Part shown: in pieces, positions 45,911-59,100 of the stretch
Numbering within the stretch: position 1 is the first letter of the stretch
How the letters are laid out: the number at the start of each line of letters is the position of its first letter
Assembly (NCBI GenBank): GCA_022010055.1
Contig: CP091737.1
Span: forward strand, 1,426,001-1,490,000
DNA from: Treponema sp.
GTDB taxonomy: Bacteria > Spirochaetota > Spirochaetia > Treponematales > Treponemataceae
Direction of reading: 5' to 3'
DNA length: 64,000 nucleotides
Notes under the pieces: generated by a model
The model's database searches: none
Seen by the model: the letters and a program-made list of their open reading frames with translations, nothing else
What the model was told of the DNA's origin: nothing
Made by a program: the position numbers and the translations under genes

Positions 45911-46100
45911 TAGCCTGAATGTCAAGTTTATTGTAAAAAGAATAAAAGCGCAGGCAGATTTGCAATTTGTGAAGATTTTTGGCGATTGAATTAATAAAAG
46001 TGCGGAGCACCCGAATTCGAGCCAAATCCATCTGAGCAAATTGGAAATCTGCCGAGAGCGTTCTTTCATAATTTGCAAAAAAAACTCGAAATTAAGGCTA
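45911..46100. repeat. Dispersed palindromic element, inverted copy
   Basis: This 190-bp copy is in reverse orientation relative to 2332 and starts one base after the cytX stop. The ends are TAGCCTGAATGTCAAG and CTCGAAATTAAGGCTA. About 16 central bases (the TTAATACAAGCGTAGC part) are deleted relative to the type copy. Confidence 0.85.
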
Positions 46101-46117
46101 ATTAATAAAAAATTGCA

Positions 46118-46161
46118 CCCGGTAACATTCCCTATTCCATCACAAGAACAGGGAATGTTAC
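46118..46161. terminator. Terminator hairpin between cytX and the HATPase gene
   Basis: Perfect stem GGTAACATTCCCT / AGGGAATGTTACC with a 16-18 base loop. On the minus strand a T-run follows nine bases later, so it mainly serves the HATPase/cNMP gene. Confidence 0.65.
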
Positions 46162-46176
46162 CTTCGGACAGCCAAG

Positions 46177-47491
46177 TTACTTAGATTTCTTGGATTTTTC
46201 AAATTCATTGACCTTTTTCTTAAGCTCAATTGTCTGAACAGTCTGCCTTTCCAGGCGTTGCGCAAGCATTTTGCTCAAGAAAATTCCATAATGGGGATTT
46301 TTTCTAATCATCAAAAGAAAATCCGCCTTTGGAATCCTTATAAGCCTGCAATCGCCAACCGCCAGAACCGTAGCCGTCCGCCTGTCATTCAGCAGAAAAG
46401 CCATCTCGCCTATAAACAAATCATTCGGGGTCAGAACAGTCGCAAGCTTATTGTCTGAATAAACCGCGAATCGTCCGGAAATAATAAAATACAAATCATT
46501 GCACAAATCACCTTCCCGGCAGACAAGCTCCATATTTTTAAGCGCGATTGTTTCAAAATTCGACATCTTTCCAGGAACGGCGCTGGAAGTATTCTGCAGG
46601 TTAGAAATAACAAACGTAACCTCATTTCCCTTCTCATTATAAGTCATTGAATTTACAAGACTCCGGCTAAGAGAAATTCCACGCCCGTGCATCATGTCGT
46701 CAGCAGCTTTTTTTTCAAGCATCTTCCGCCAGTCAAAACCATTTCCGTCATCTTTGATAGAAAATTCAGAAGATTCTTTTCCAATCATATACGAAATTTT
46801 TATTTTTCTGTTGCAAAACCTAGGATCTTTCGCCCTCTCCTGAATCATCTTAATCATATCTCCGCCGCCAAGCAGAAATTTAGTCTTAGAGTCGTAATCA
46901 ATCTCAAGGTTTCCATGTTCAAGGGCGTTGGTCAAAAGCTCGCTGAACGTCATCTGCAGGTTAAAACGCTCGTCATCAGAAATTCTGTTAGTATTGTAAA
47001 GATAGCTCACAAGAAAATTCGTGTAAAAACGAGAGTCCAGCGGATCGTTCCCAAAAACAAAAGTTCCAGATTCCTGACCGCCAATAACATCCCGCATTCC
47101 ACGGTTAAACAAAAACTGCTGGTTCTGGTACAGAATCCTTAAAATCCGGGTAAAATGTTCCTGAAAATCCATTACCGTTTGAATAGCAAGCATATTTAAA
47201 TCCTTGCGCTGCTCAAATTCCTTAACCTGCTTGTGGTTTTTACAAACAGCAATAACACCGCCGTAATGCAGCCAGGGATCATCGTAAATGGTTTTTAAAA
47301 TTTTCTCCGAATCAATCTCCTGCGAAGTAAAATCCAAAACCTTTATCTCAGGAAGCTCATAATCAATATAGCGAATAATCTCATCCGTCGAATCAAATAT
47401 CCGTGCAAAAAAAAGACGAAAAAAGATTACAGGCATTCTTCACCGTGTCAATAATATCTAAATTAGTCGAAGCCGTTAAAATTTTTTTCAT
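46177..47491 (-). CDS. HATPase (anti-sigma-like) plus cyclic-nucleotide-binding domain protein, frameshifted at 5' end
   Basis: Residues ~150-290 hold a histidine-kinase-type ATPase (N box FSELLTNALEHGNLE, G1 IKDDGNGFDW, G2 MMHGRGISLSRSL) as in RsbW/SpoIIAB-type proteins. Residues ~300-415 form a CRP-type cNMP-binding fold (LVCREGDLCNDLYFIISGRF). There is no kinase dimerisation-phosphoacceptor domain. The better start is ATG 47489-47491 (MKKILTASTNLDIIDTV), joined through a T8 run at ~47411 to FFARIFDSTDEII. Together with SpoIIE-type phosphatases it fits partner-switching control. Confidence 0.8.
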
Positions 47492-47710
47492 ACACAAATA
47501 TAACACTTTTTCAGAATTTATTGAATATCAATTTTTATATGGGCGCTAAGATTCCACCACGCGGCACGCAAAAGCCGCATCCCTGATTCCATCTGAAAAC
47601 TGCGCTTCCAGGGCCCGCTCACGCTCGGTGCCGCGCGGCAGCGCGGCCCTTTCCGGCCTAGCCGGAAACCCCTCCACCGCAGCGCAGGCCTCTTCCCAGG
47701 AACGCGGCGT
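47492..47710. other. Intergenic region downstream of the rRNA operon, GC-rich part
   Basis: Bases ~47546-47705 are GC-rich (CGGTGCCGCGCGGCAGCGCG and nearby). One frame stays open through them and into 5S rRNA, but it has no ribosome site and cannot be real across the RNA. No supported gene. Confidence 0.4.
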
Positions 47711-47750
47711 TAAAAAAAATAAGGGAACACCCGTAAAAAGGCGTTCCCCG
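47711..47750 (-). terminator. rRNA operon terminator
   Basis: On the minus strand, GGGGAACGCC … GGGTGTTCCC is followed by TT and a T-run, about 30 bases downstream of 5S. Confidence 0.75.
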
Positions 47751-47776
47751 TCAAAATAAAAAGATAAAAAAAAAGC

Positions 47777-47887
47777 CCGGCGGCTGCCTACTTTCCCACC
47801 CCTAGAGGCAGTATCATCGGCGTTAGAGAGCTTGACTTCCGTGTTCGGTATGGGAACGGGTATTTCCTCTCCACTATGGCCACCGGA
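47777..47887 (-). rRNA. rrf: 5S ribosomal RNA
   Basis: On the minus strand it reads TCCGGTGGCCATAGTGGAG … ACCCGTTCCCATACCGAAC … GTAGGCAGCCGCCGGG. These are the conserved 5S loops, with complementary ends. About 111 bases. Confidence 0.93.
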
Positions 47888-48011
47888 CATATTTCACACT
47901 GTCCGTATCCGTCCTCGCCTGGCGGGCTTCCCCGGCGGCTCGGCGGCTTTCCTTCTATGCATCGGGCTCCTTCAAGGAAGGCGCTCTCCCTGCGGAATCA
48001 ACAATATGGTC

Positions 48012-50925
<2,914 letters not shown>

Positions 50926-51095
50926 CATATTGTCTATTCCGCAGCAGCCTACCTTACGCTTCCGGCCTTTCTCAAGCCTTCATCCGCCTTCCACTCGGTA
51001 CGCTCCGCGCTTTCCTTTTCCCTTTGCATGTCAAAGATCCCGCGGACCATCAAATCCGCTGTATGATTCAAGGCTCCTTATGAGCCTCTACTGTC

Positions 51096-51170
51096 TGGAG
51101 AATAGGGGGGCTTGAACCCCTGACCCTCGGCTTGCAAAGCCGATGCTCTAGCCAACTGAGCTAATTCCCC
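51096..51170 (-). tRNA. tRNA-Ala(TGC) in the 16S-23S spacer
   Basis: Acceptor GGGGAAT / ATTCTCC with G3:U70. The anticodon loop TTTGCAA gives TGC. The T-arm AGGGG-TTCAAGC-… has one C more than fits (run of six C), giving 75 instead of 74 bases. An indel in that run is likely. Confidence 0.93.
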
Positions 51171-51342
51171 GGTAGAAACCGGCGTCCGGACTTTCCGCCC
51201 GACCGCTCCTCTCAGACCGGCGGGAACTATATCGCCCAGCCTTTTCTCTGTGTCTATCCGCCGCTAGGCAGGACAGGGAAAGAAAGAAAACCAGAGGTCA
51301 GCGCCTGTGTGTACACATACACTTTTTTTTCCTCTTCTCTTA

Positions 51343-52889
<1,547 letters not shown>

Positions 52890-53111
52890 TATCTCAAGCC
52901 CCCGAAGGGGCAAGAATTCAAACCACTAAAAATCTGAAACCGTAGCCTTTTCTATTTCTTACAGAATTGCTGGCAGTTCTTTCTATTATTAAAAACAACT
53001 GCGTTTCGGTTCTTGTTCTTGCCGTCCCTCTGCGGATTGAAACCCGCGGAAAAACGGCGGCACTAACCTTATTCTAGTCTTTCTTTCCTTCCCTGTACTG
53101 TCAAACAGCTT

Positions 53112-53147
53112 ATTCACCGTGGCTCAGCAGCGCTGTGCGACGGTGAA
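53112..53147 (-). other. Hairpin at the start of the rRNA transcript
   Basis: TTCACCGT / ACGGTGAA ends with GC-rich interior, directly downstream of the rRNA -10 box, so it would form the very 5' end of the pre-rRNA. The remaining leader (52890-53111) has no gene. Confidence 0.5.
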
Positions 53148-53151
53148 TATG

Positions 53152-53180
53152 AATATATACTCTTGATGAAAAAGTGTCAA
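53152..53180 (-). promoter_or_regulatory. rRNA operon promoter
   Basis: Consensus TTGACA (53175-53180) and TATATT (53152-53157) with a 17-base spacer on the minus strand. There are AT-rich tracts upstream (53181-53235) like an UP element. Confidence 0.88.
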
Positions 53181-53330
53181 CACTTCTTTTTACTTTTTTT
53201 GAATTTTTTTTACTTTTTTTGATTTTTTTAAATAGGCTGGACATTTCAAGCCACAGGGAAAAACAGAGGCCTAAAGAAGTGGTTGTTTACTTTTTTTTGC
53301 GGCAGCAAAGACAGAGTGCGGCGCTGGACT

Positions 53331-53369
53331 AAAACAGAAGGCAGGATTTCAACTCCTGCCTTCTGTTTT
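53331..53369. terminator. Perfect terminator downstream of the small ORF
   Basis: A 16-bp perfect stem AAAACAGAAGGCAGGA / TCCTGCCTTCTGTTTT with a 7-base loop. It is bidirectional and ends the small-ORF transcript (minus strand) before the rRNA promoter. The remainder of 53181-53413 shows no gene. Confidence 0.88.
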
Positions 53370-53413
53370 ATTTGCAGCTCATGACGAAGTCAATGGAGCA
53401 GCCAAAAATTAAA

Positions 53414-53575
53414 TTACTTTTTTCCGCCATTGCTTGAAGAATTGTTACCTCGGTTTACACCATTGCTTGGGGGATTATTTCCTCGGTTTCCGCCGCTTGG
53501 ATTTCCAGTTGTTGACGGCATTCTTCCGCCCTCTCCGTAGTGGCTATTGCCAGGTTTTACTGTTGTCTTGCCCAT
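53414..53575 (-). CDS. Small Gly/Asn/Ser-rich protein (53 residues)
   Basis: ATG 53573-53575 has GGAGG at 7-8 base spacing. The frame runs 53 codons to TAA 53414-53416. The product begins MGKTTVKPGNSHYGEGGR and continues with two imperfect repeats NRGNNPPSNGV / NRGNNSSSNGG, ending in KK. A perfect terminator lies 45 bases downstream. No family is recognised. It has no signal peptide and is basic and probably disordered. Confidence 0.6.
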   Translation of the reverse strand: MGKTTVKPGNSHYGEGGRMPSTTGNPSGGNRGNNPPSNGVNRGNNSSSNGGKK

Positions 53576-53604
53576 AAATTGAACCTCCTTTAATCTATTT
53601 TCTA

Positions 53605-53641
53605 CTGCGAAAACGTGAAAACTTGTTCCGTACTTTCGCAG
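53605..53641 (-). other. Hairpin between the FN3 lipoprotein gene and the small ORF
   Basis: CTGCGAAA / TTTCGCAG perfect 8-bp stem with a ~21-base loop, without a clear T-run. It may be an attenuator or an mRNA processing structure. Confidence 0.45.
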
Positions 53642-53661
53642 ACAAAATCAAATCTGATGAA

Positions 53662-55224
53662 TCAGTTTGAATATATGAAGTTATAGCTTATAGAGCTGCT
53701 GAAATCGCTTGTTTTGTCAGTGCTATAATATCCGTCCGCGGCCTTTATCCAGAAGTAGTAAGTGCCGGAAGCGGAAAGTGTGATTTTACAGCCGTAAGTT
53801 CCAGAACTTCCGTATCTCGATGCACAGGTCGCAGTTGCCGTGTCGTCCGATGTATTGTAGTAAATCCAGTAGTCGTTCGCTCCGTTATCTGTCCAAGTGA
53901 CCTTTACTGTGTTCGTTTCTGTTGAAGCCGCAACCGCAAGTCCTGTCGGTGCAGAAAGCGACGTATACGTAAAGTCGTAGCTCACAGAATCGCTGAAAGC
54001 ACTGGCTGCATCAGTGTCATAATATCCGTCTGCGGCCTTTATCCAGAAGTAGTAAGTGCCGGAAGCGGAAAGTGTGATTTCACAGCCATAAGTTCCAGAC
54101 CATGCGGCTCTTGATGCACAGGTTGCAGTTGCAGTGTCGTCCGATGTGTTGTAGTAAATCCAGTAGTTTTTCGCTCCGTTATTTGTCCAAGTGACCTTTA
54201 CTGTGTTCGTTTCTGTTGAAGCCGCAACCGCAAGTCCTGTCGGTGCAGAAAGCGACGTATATGTAAAATCGTAGCTCACAGAATCGCTGAAAGCACTGGC
54301 TGCATCAGTGTCATAATATCCGTCTGCGGCCTTTATCCAGAAGTAGTAAGTGCCGGAAGCGGAAAGTGTGATTTCACAGCCATAAGTTCCAGACCATGCG
54401 GCTCTTGATGCACAGGTCGCAGTTGCAGTGTCGTCCGATGTGTTGTAGTAAATCCAGTAGTTTTTCGCTCCGTTATTTGTCCAAGTGACCTTTACTGTGT
54501 TCGTTTCTGTTGAAGCCGCAACCGCAAGTCCTGTCGGTGCAGAAAGCGACGTATATGTAAAATCGTAGCTCACAGAATCGCTAAAAGCACTGGCTGCATC
54601 AGTGTCATAATATCCGTCTGCGGCCTTTATCCAGAAGTAGTAAGTGCCGGAAGCGGAAAGTGTGATTTCACAGCCATAAGTTCCAGACCATGCGGCTCTT
54701 GATGCACAGGTTGCAGTTGCAGTGTCGTCCGATGTGTTGTAATAAATCCAGTACCTTTTTGCTCCGTTATTTGTCCAAGTAACTTTTACTGTGTTCGTTT
54801 CTGTTGAAGCCGAAACCGCAAGTCCCGCCGGTGCTTTCAATGCATTTTTCGTCAGCGTAACTTTAATGCTGTTCGACTTAACGCTTCCGCTTGCAACATA
54901 CAAGTTGTAAGCTCCCGCTTCAAAATGTGATGTGTCCAGCGTGATTTTTCCAGCTGAAACCACGACTCCGGTTTTTAAAGCATCGCTTAACTCCTTCACA
55001 TAAACTTCGACAGCCGTAGGATTTTCCGACCAGCCGCTGAATGAAACTGAAAGAGAAACCACATCGCCAACAGTTGCACTCGTTGCTTCGGCAGAAAGCG
55101 TAATTGTGCCTGACTGCTCTTCCGCAGAGTTGCTGTCGTCAGAACCGTTGCTGCAGCCTGCAACAAGAAAAGCGAATGCAAATACAAACGCAAAAAGCAA
55201 AGAGCTTAATTTCTTAAATTTCAT
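53662..55224 (-). CDS. Lipoprotein with four near-identical fibronectin type III repeats
   Basis: The start is ATG 55224 (GAGAGGA upstream) with lipobox signal MKFKKLSSLLFAFVFAF … VAGC. An N-terminal Ig-like region (~residues 35-125) is followed by four FN3-like repeats of 98 residues (294 bp). Each has LAV.ASTETNTVKVTWTNNG, YWIYYNTSDD and TYYFWIKAADGYY. Repeats 2 and 3 are almost identical in DNA, and the first and last are slightly diverged. It is an outer-surface or periplasmic adhesin-like candidate, 86 bases upstream of the small ORF. There are no catalytic residues. Confidence 0.85.
   Translation of the reverse strand: MKFKKLSSLLFAFVFAFAFLVAGCSNGSDDSNSAEEQSGTITLSAEATSATVGDVVSLSVSFSGWSENPTAVEVYVKELSDALKTGVVVSAGKITLDTSHFEAGAYNLYVASGSVKSNSIKVTLTKNALKAPAGLAVSASTETNTVKVTWTNNGAKRYWIYYNTSDDTATATCASRAAWSGTYGCEITLSASGTYYFWIKAADGYYDTDAASAFSDSVSYDFTYTSLSAPTGLAVAASTETNTVKVTWTNNGAKNYWIYYNTSDDTATATCASRAAWSGTYGCEITLSASGTYYFWIKAADGYYDTDAASAFSDSVSYDFTYTSLSAPTGLAVAASTETNTVKVTWTNNGAKNYWIYYNTSDDTATATCASRAAWSGTYGCEITLSASGTYYFWIKAADGYYDTDAASAFSDSVSYDFTYTSLSAPTGLAVAASTETNTVKVTWTDNGANDYWIYYNTSDDTATATCASRYGSSGTYGCKITLSASGTYYFWIKAADGYYSTDKTSDFSSSISYNFIYSN
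53676..54850 (-). repeat. Tandem 294-bp repeats within the FN3 lipoprotein gene
   Basis: Words such as AATATCCGTCTGCGGCC recur at ~54021, ~54315 and ~54609, with a variant at ~53727, a 294-base period. The high identity points to recent duplication or gene conversion. Confidence 0.9.
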
Positions 55225-55686
55225 AAATAATCCTCTCAAAAAAAAATCTATTATTAAAAGTACCCCCCCCCGCATTTTGTCAAGGCATAAATTCTGCTCA
55301 ATGACTGCACAATGACTGCGTGCCCAATGGCTGCGTTTATCATTAAAATCAGGATTTTTTTTTGGCGAGCCAGAGTTTTCTTTCTATGAGAGAATTTAAT
55401 TTTTCGGGAAGGCTCCAGGTCGTTCCCGGCGTTGATTAGAGGCGGACAGATGCCCGCCCGCGCGGCCCCGGACGCGGAAGTGATTGGAGGGGCGCGGAGC
55501 GGAACAGAGAAAAGACCGGGGATGGGAAGACTGGCGGACAAAAGGAAGGAGGCGGATGCGGCGGAAGGACAAGAGGAGCGGAGCAATGAGGCGGCAGCCG
55601 GAACCCCGGAAAGCACGACGGCAGGTTCCCTATGGAATCCTGCCGTGCCGCCCGAATGGAGAAAAATCTGATATTTTACGCTTAGG
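55225..55686. other. Intergenic region with GC-rich island
   Basis: It begins with a C9 run at 55263-55271. Positions 55430-55670 are markedly GC-rich with purine-rich plus strand (GGAGGGGCGCGGAGCGG). They contain open frames in both directions but no plausible ribosome site or family. An inverted repeat GGCAGG … CCTGCC lies at 55621-55645. No supported gene. Confidence 0.4.
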
Positions 55687-56052
55687 CTATTCTGATGCTC
55701 CCGCGGAAGAATCCGCTGCTTCCTGCTCTTCGCCTAGAACCTTGAGTTTTTCCTGACGTGTCTGGATTTCCAGGTCCATTCCTTTTATCGCGGCAAGAAT
55801 TTCCGTAACTTTTTCGTCCGTAGCGGAAAGCGTCGCCGATGCGTCTCCGGTAAATTTTTCAAACGCAAGCTCACCGAGTTTTTTTATTTCATCTTTCTTT
55901 TTTGACTCGAACTGGCGGATTTCAATGCGGATTACGCTCTGGTCGCTGAGTTTTCTTACGGCAGTTTCTGTTTTTTGAAATGCTTTTTTTGATGAGGCAA
56001 CAACTTTATCCATTCCTGCCCTGAGTTTTTCTTTTAATTCGTTTTTATCCAT
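55687..56052 (-). CDS. Small cytoplasmic coiled-coil protein
   Basis: ATG 56052 has GGAGG upstream and is preferred over an ATG 24 bases earlier. The 121-residue product is helical and charged (ELKEKLRAGMDKVVASSKKA, later EIQTRQEKLKVLGEE). No signal or membrane segment is present. It resembles small spirochete proteins of unknown role. It sits downstream of the SpoIIE-type phosphatase on the same strand. Confidence 0.65.
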   Translation of the reverse strand: MDKNELKEKLRAGMDKVVASSKKAFQKTETAVRKLSDQSVIRIEIRQFESKKKDEIKKLGELAFEKFTGDASATLSATDEKVTEILAAIKGMDLEIQTRQEKLKVLGEEQEAADSSAGASE

Positions 56053-56139
56053 GGTTTTGCCTCCAAATATATCCATAATTTTAATATAATCCTGTTTTGC
56101 GGTTTTTTAAACTTTTTTTTGCCTTTTGTGCGATTTTTT

Positions 56140-59100
56140 TCAGTTTCGCTGAAGGCAAACCATTGTAAGGTCGTCCTCCTGCGCGTCTTCCCTGATAAAT
56201 GAATAAAAAACATTATTCGGATTCTTTGGATTTCTTACAGGCCGGCCGTTAAAACTTTCAGGCACAGGCGGCACCGCATATTCTTTATACAGCGAAAAAT
56301 GTTTTTTAAGGAAGCGGTCGATTGAAATATCCACTTCCACAAGGTCTTTTACAGTGGCCGAAAGTGGCTTGTAAAGGCGGAACACTTTTTCAAGAGAGGC
56401 AAGAGCAAGAGTCGCTTCTTCCACAGTGCCTTCGCAGGTGGTAAAATCAAACTCAAGGATTTCCCCGGCAGCCGGATTTTCTTTTTTAGAGAGAATGTAC
56501 TTTTGTTTTTTGAAAACCGCTTCTATAATCTCAGAAACGCGTTTTTCCCCGAATTCTTCTTTTTCCGCCTCAAATTCCGGGTTTCCATATTCATCGTAAA
56601 TCTGGTCGCCGGAAGCGTCTGTCTTCGCTTTTAGCACGGCTGCAAAATCAGGGGTACGGATAATACGGCCGTTTTCTTCTATTCCGTCGGTATAAAGAAT
56701 CAGAACGTCTTTCTGGTTCAACTTTGTCTGTTCAACTTTAAAGCCGCCCTTTAATTCAAGCATAAAATTCGGGAAAGGTCCTGCGGCGGGAGTTTCTGAA
56801 AGCTCAATTTTTTTTATTGTCCCGGTAGAATTTTCATAGATTCTGACGAATCTGTCGCCGGCATGGCACATGAACACGTTTCCGGTTTTTGAGTCGTAAA
56901 GGGAAACAATCATCGCCACAAATTTTCCCTTTATATTCAGAGATTCCAGGAAGCCGTTGACCTTGTATACAAAATCTTCAAGTTTTGTGCCGTTTTTCTG
57001 GTAAGTCCAGCTTTCAAAATATTTTTTGTAGAGCGTAGCCACAATTGTCACCAGAATTCCGGCTGGAGCGGCATGTCCCGAGGCGTCGCACTTTATAAGG
57101 ACGTACCAGCGGTCGTCCAGTTTTTTAAAGTCAAAATAGTCGCCGGATGCGCCGGACGCACCTTTGTAATAGGCAAATTCCGTGATATTTTCGTCTGAAA
57201 TGCGCGAGATATTCTGCTTGAAGTTACCGGAAAGCGGCTCAAGGGAAACCATCGCCTGCTGGATTGGAGTCGCCTCGTTCGCCTGAAGGTTCAGCTCGCG
57301 CTCGTTATATCCAAGGTCTTTTTTCATGCGGTTTACGGAATCTCCCAGGCGGCCGATTTCGTTATTAGGCAAATCCGTTATGTCGCCGGCAAGAAGGCGT
57401 TCCCTGTCGTTTTCCTCGGAAATTTCGGTCACTGTTTTTTCCAGCATCTGAATCGGCCTGACTATGCGCCCGGCAAAAAGGTTTGCGCCGATTATTCCAA
57501 GTGTGATTGCAATCGCAGAAAGAGCAAGAACGATAAAAAGAATGTTGCGGCTGGCATTATCGATATCGCGGATAAGAGAATCCGTGTTTACTTTCAGGAA
57601 CAGAATTCCGTGGACATACTGGTTTGACGCGCCTGATGAATAAAGCACCGGCCGGTAGAACAGATACTCCGTAACATTGCGGTTAAATTTTTCATCGCTA
57701 TATGGAGGAATTGAATCCGAACCTTTTTCTGAAAGAGCAAGAAGTTCTCTCTGTATTTCGCTTCTGTAACTGGCGTTCAGGTTTGATATTTCAATCCGGC
57801 GTGAATTTGACGCGCCGGCGATTCCTGCATTCAGCTCCGCGATTTTCGCCTCTGTCTTGCCGCAGCGTTCATAGGCTTCGGAATTAAGTTCCACGCAGCG
57901 ACGGAGGATTTCACGTTCGGTTTCCTGCGCGGACGAAAGCATTGAAACGCCGGGAATTATTGTCCTGCGCGAGCTTAATCTGTTTACTTTCGAGGCTATG
58001 TTCGCATCGTTTGATGCCCATACGTAAAGTATGGATTTTTCTTCATCCGCCGCGTCCGGAGACAAACCAGGACTTGACTTTTTATTTCCGGCGGAAAAGT
58101 TTTTGTCCGGCGCGAAATTTTCAGATGAGCCTCCGGTTATCGTAAGAAATTCCGCTTCGGAAAGCGATGACATCTGGTTCAGCAGATCGTTAAATTCCAT
58201 AGTGCTTTCGTCCGCGTTCTGAAGGTAAGTTCTGGCGCCTGTAAAAACTGAAGTCATCAAAACGTTCACGCGGTCGTGAAGCCCTTTTGAAAGCGTCCGT
58301 TCCTGCCCTTTTATCATCGTAAGTCCAAGGCTTAATGAAATTACAATGATGATTGCGGCGACAAGCGAGATTGCAAACCCCGCAAAAGAAGTTTTTAAGC
58401 TGCCGTTTCTTCGTTTTTCAGTTTCTTTTGATTTTTGAAAATGCGGCATAAGACCTCCTGACTCAAGCTGGCTGACTATTTTTTTTGCAGAGCAAATTTC
58501 GGCATAATTTCTAAAAAATGCCGCTCCGAACACGAAAACTGCGATTACAAGAAGAACAAGCGCCGCGAAAAGCACAATGTAGCCGACAAAAACCGAATGC
58601 TCGTATTTTTTTTCAACGGCTTTCCATGCAGGAACATATTCGTAGCCGGTTTCAATCTGCACAGTTCCGTTCTGGCTGATTTTTAACGCCTTTGACTTTG
58701 TAAAGAAAATTCCGCGGCTTGAATGAACTACGCCCACAAAGTAAGAGTCTTCATCAAGTTCATGTCCAAGATTTATTCCGGTAATTTTTGAATTCGTAAC
58801 ATTAAAATTCTGCGCTTCCTTTGAAACCACAATATCGTACGGAGGTTTTCCGTCTGAATCAATAATCACAGAGCGAACTGTTCCATCGTATGCAAAATCG
58901 TTTCCAGAAAGTTCAATCGATATGTCTCCGAACGCAGAAACGCTTTCTTTAATCGAATAAATTTGTGTTCGCGGCACATATTTATTCAGAACGACCGGAA
59001 AATTTTCCGCCTGTCCGACATAACCGGCTTCGTCCACCGCGGCTACAGAAAGAACGTAAAGTCCGTTCCGCTGGTTTTTAAACGAATATGACGGATTTTT

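Noticed and set aside
47546..47890. 114-codon frame through the GC-rich stretch
   Set aside because: It includes the whole 5S rRNA gene.
55254..55616. 120-codon minus-strand frame in the GC-rich island
   Set aside because: It overlaps the upstream region of the FN3 lipoprotein, has no ribosome site and has a biased random-looking composition.
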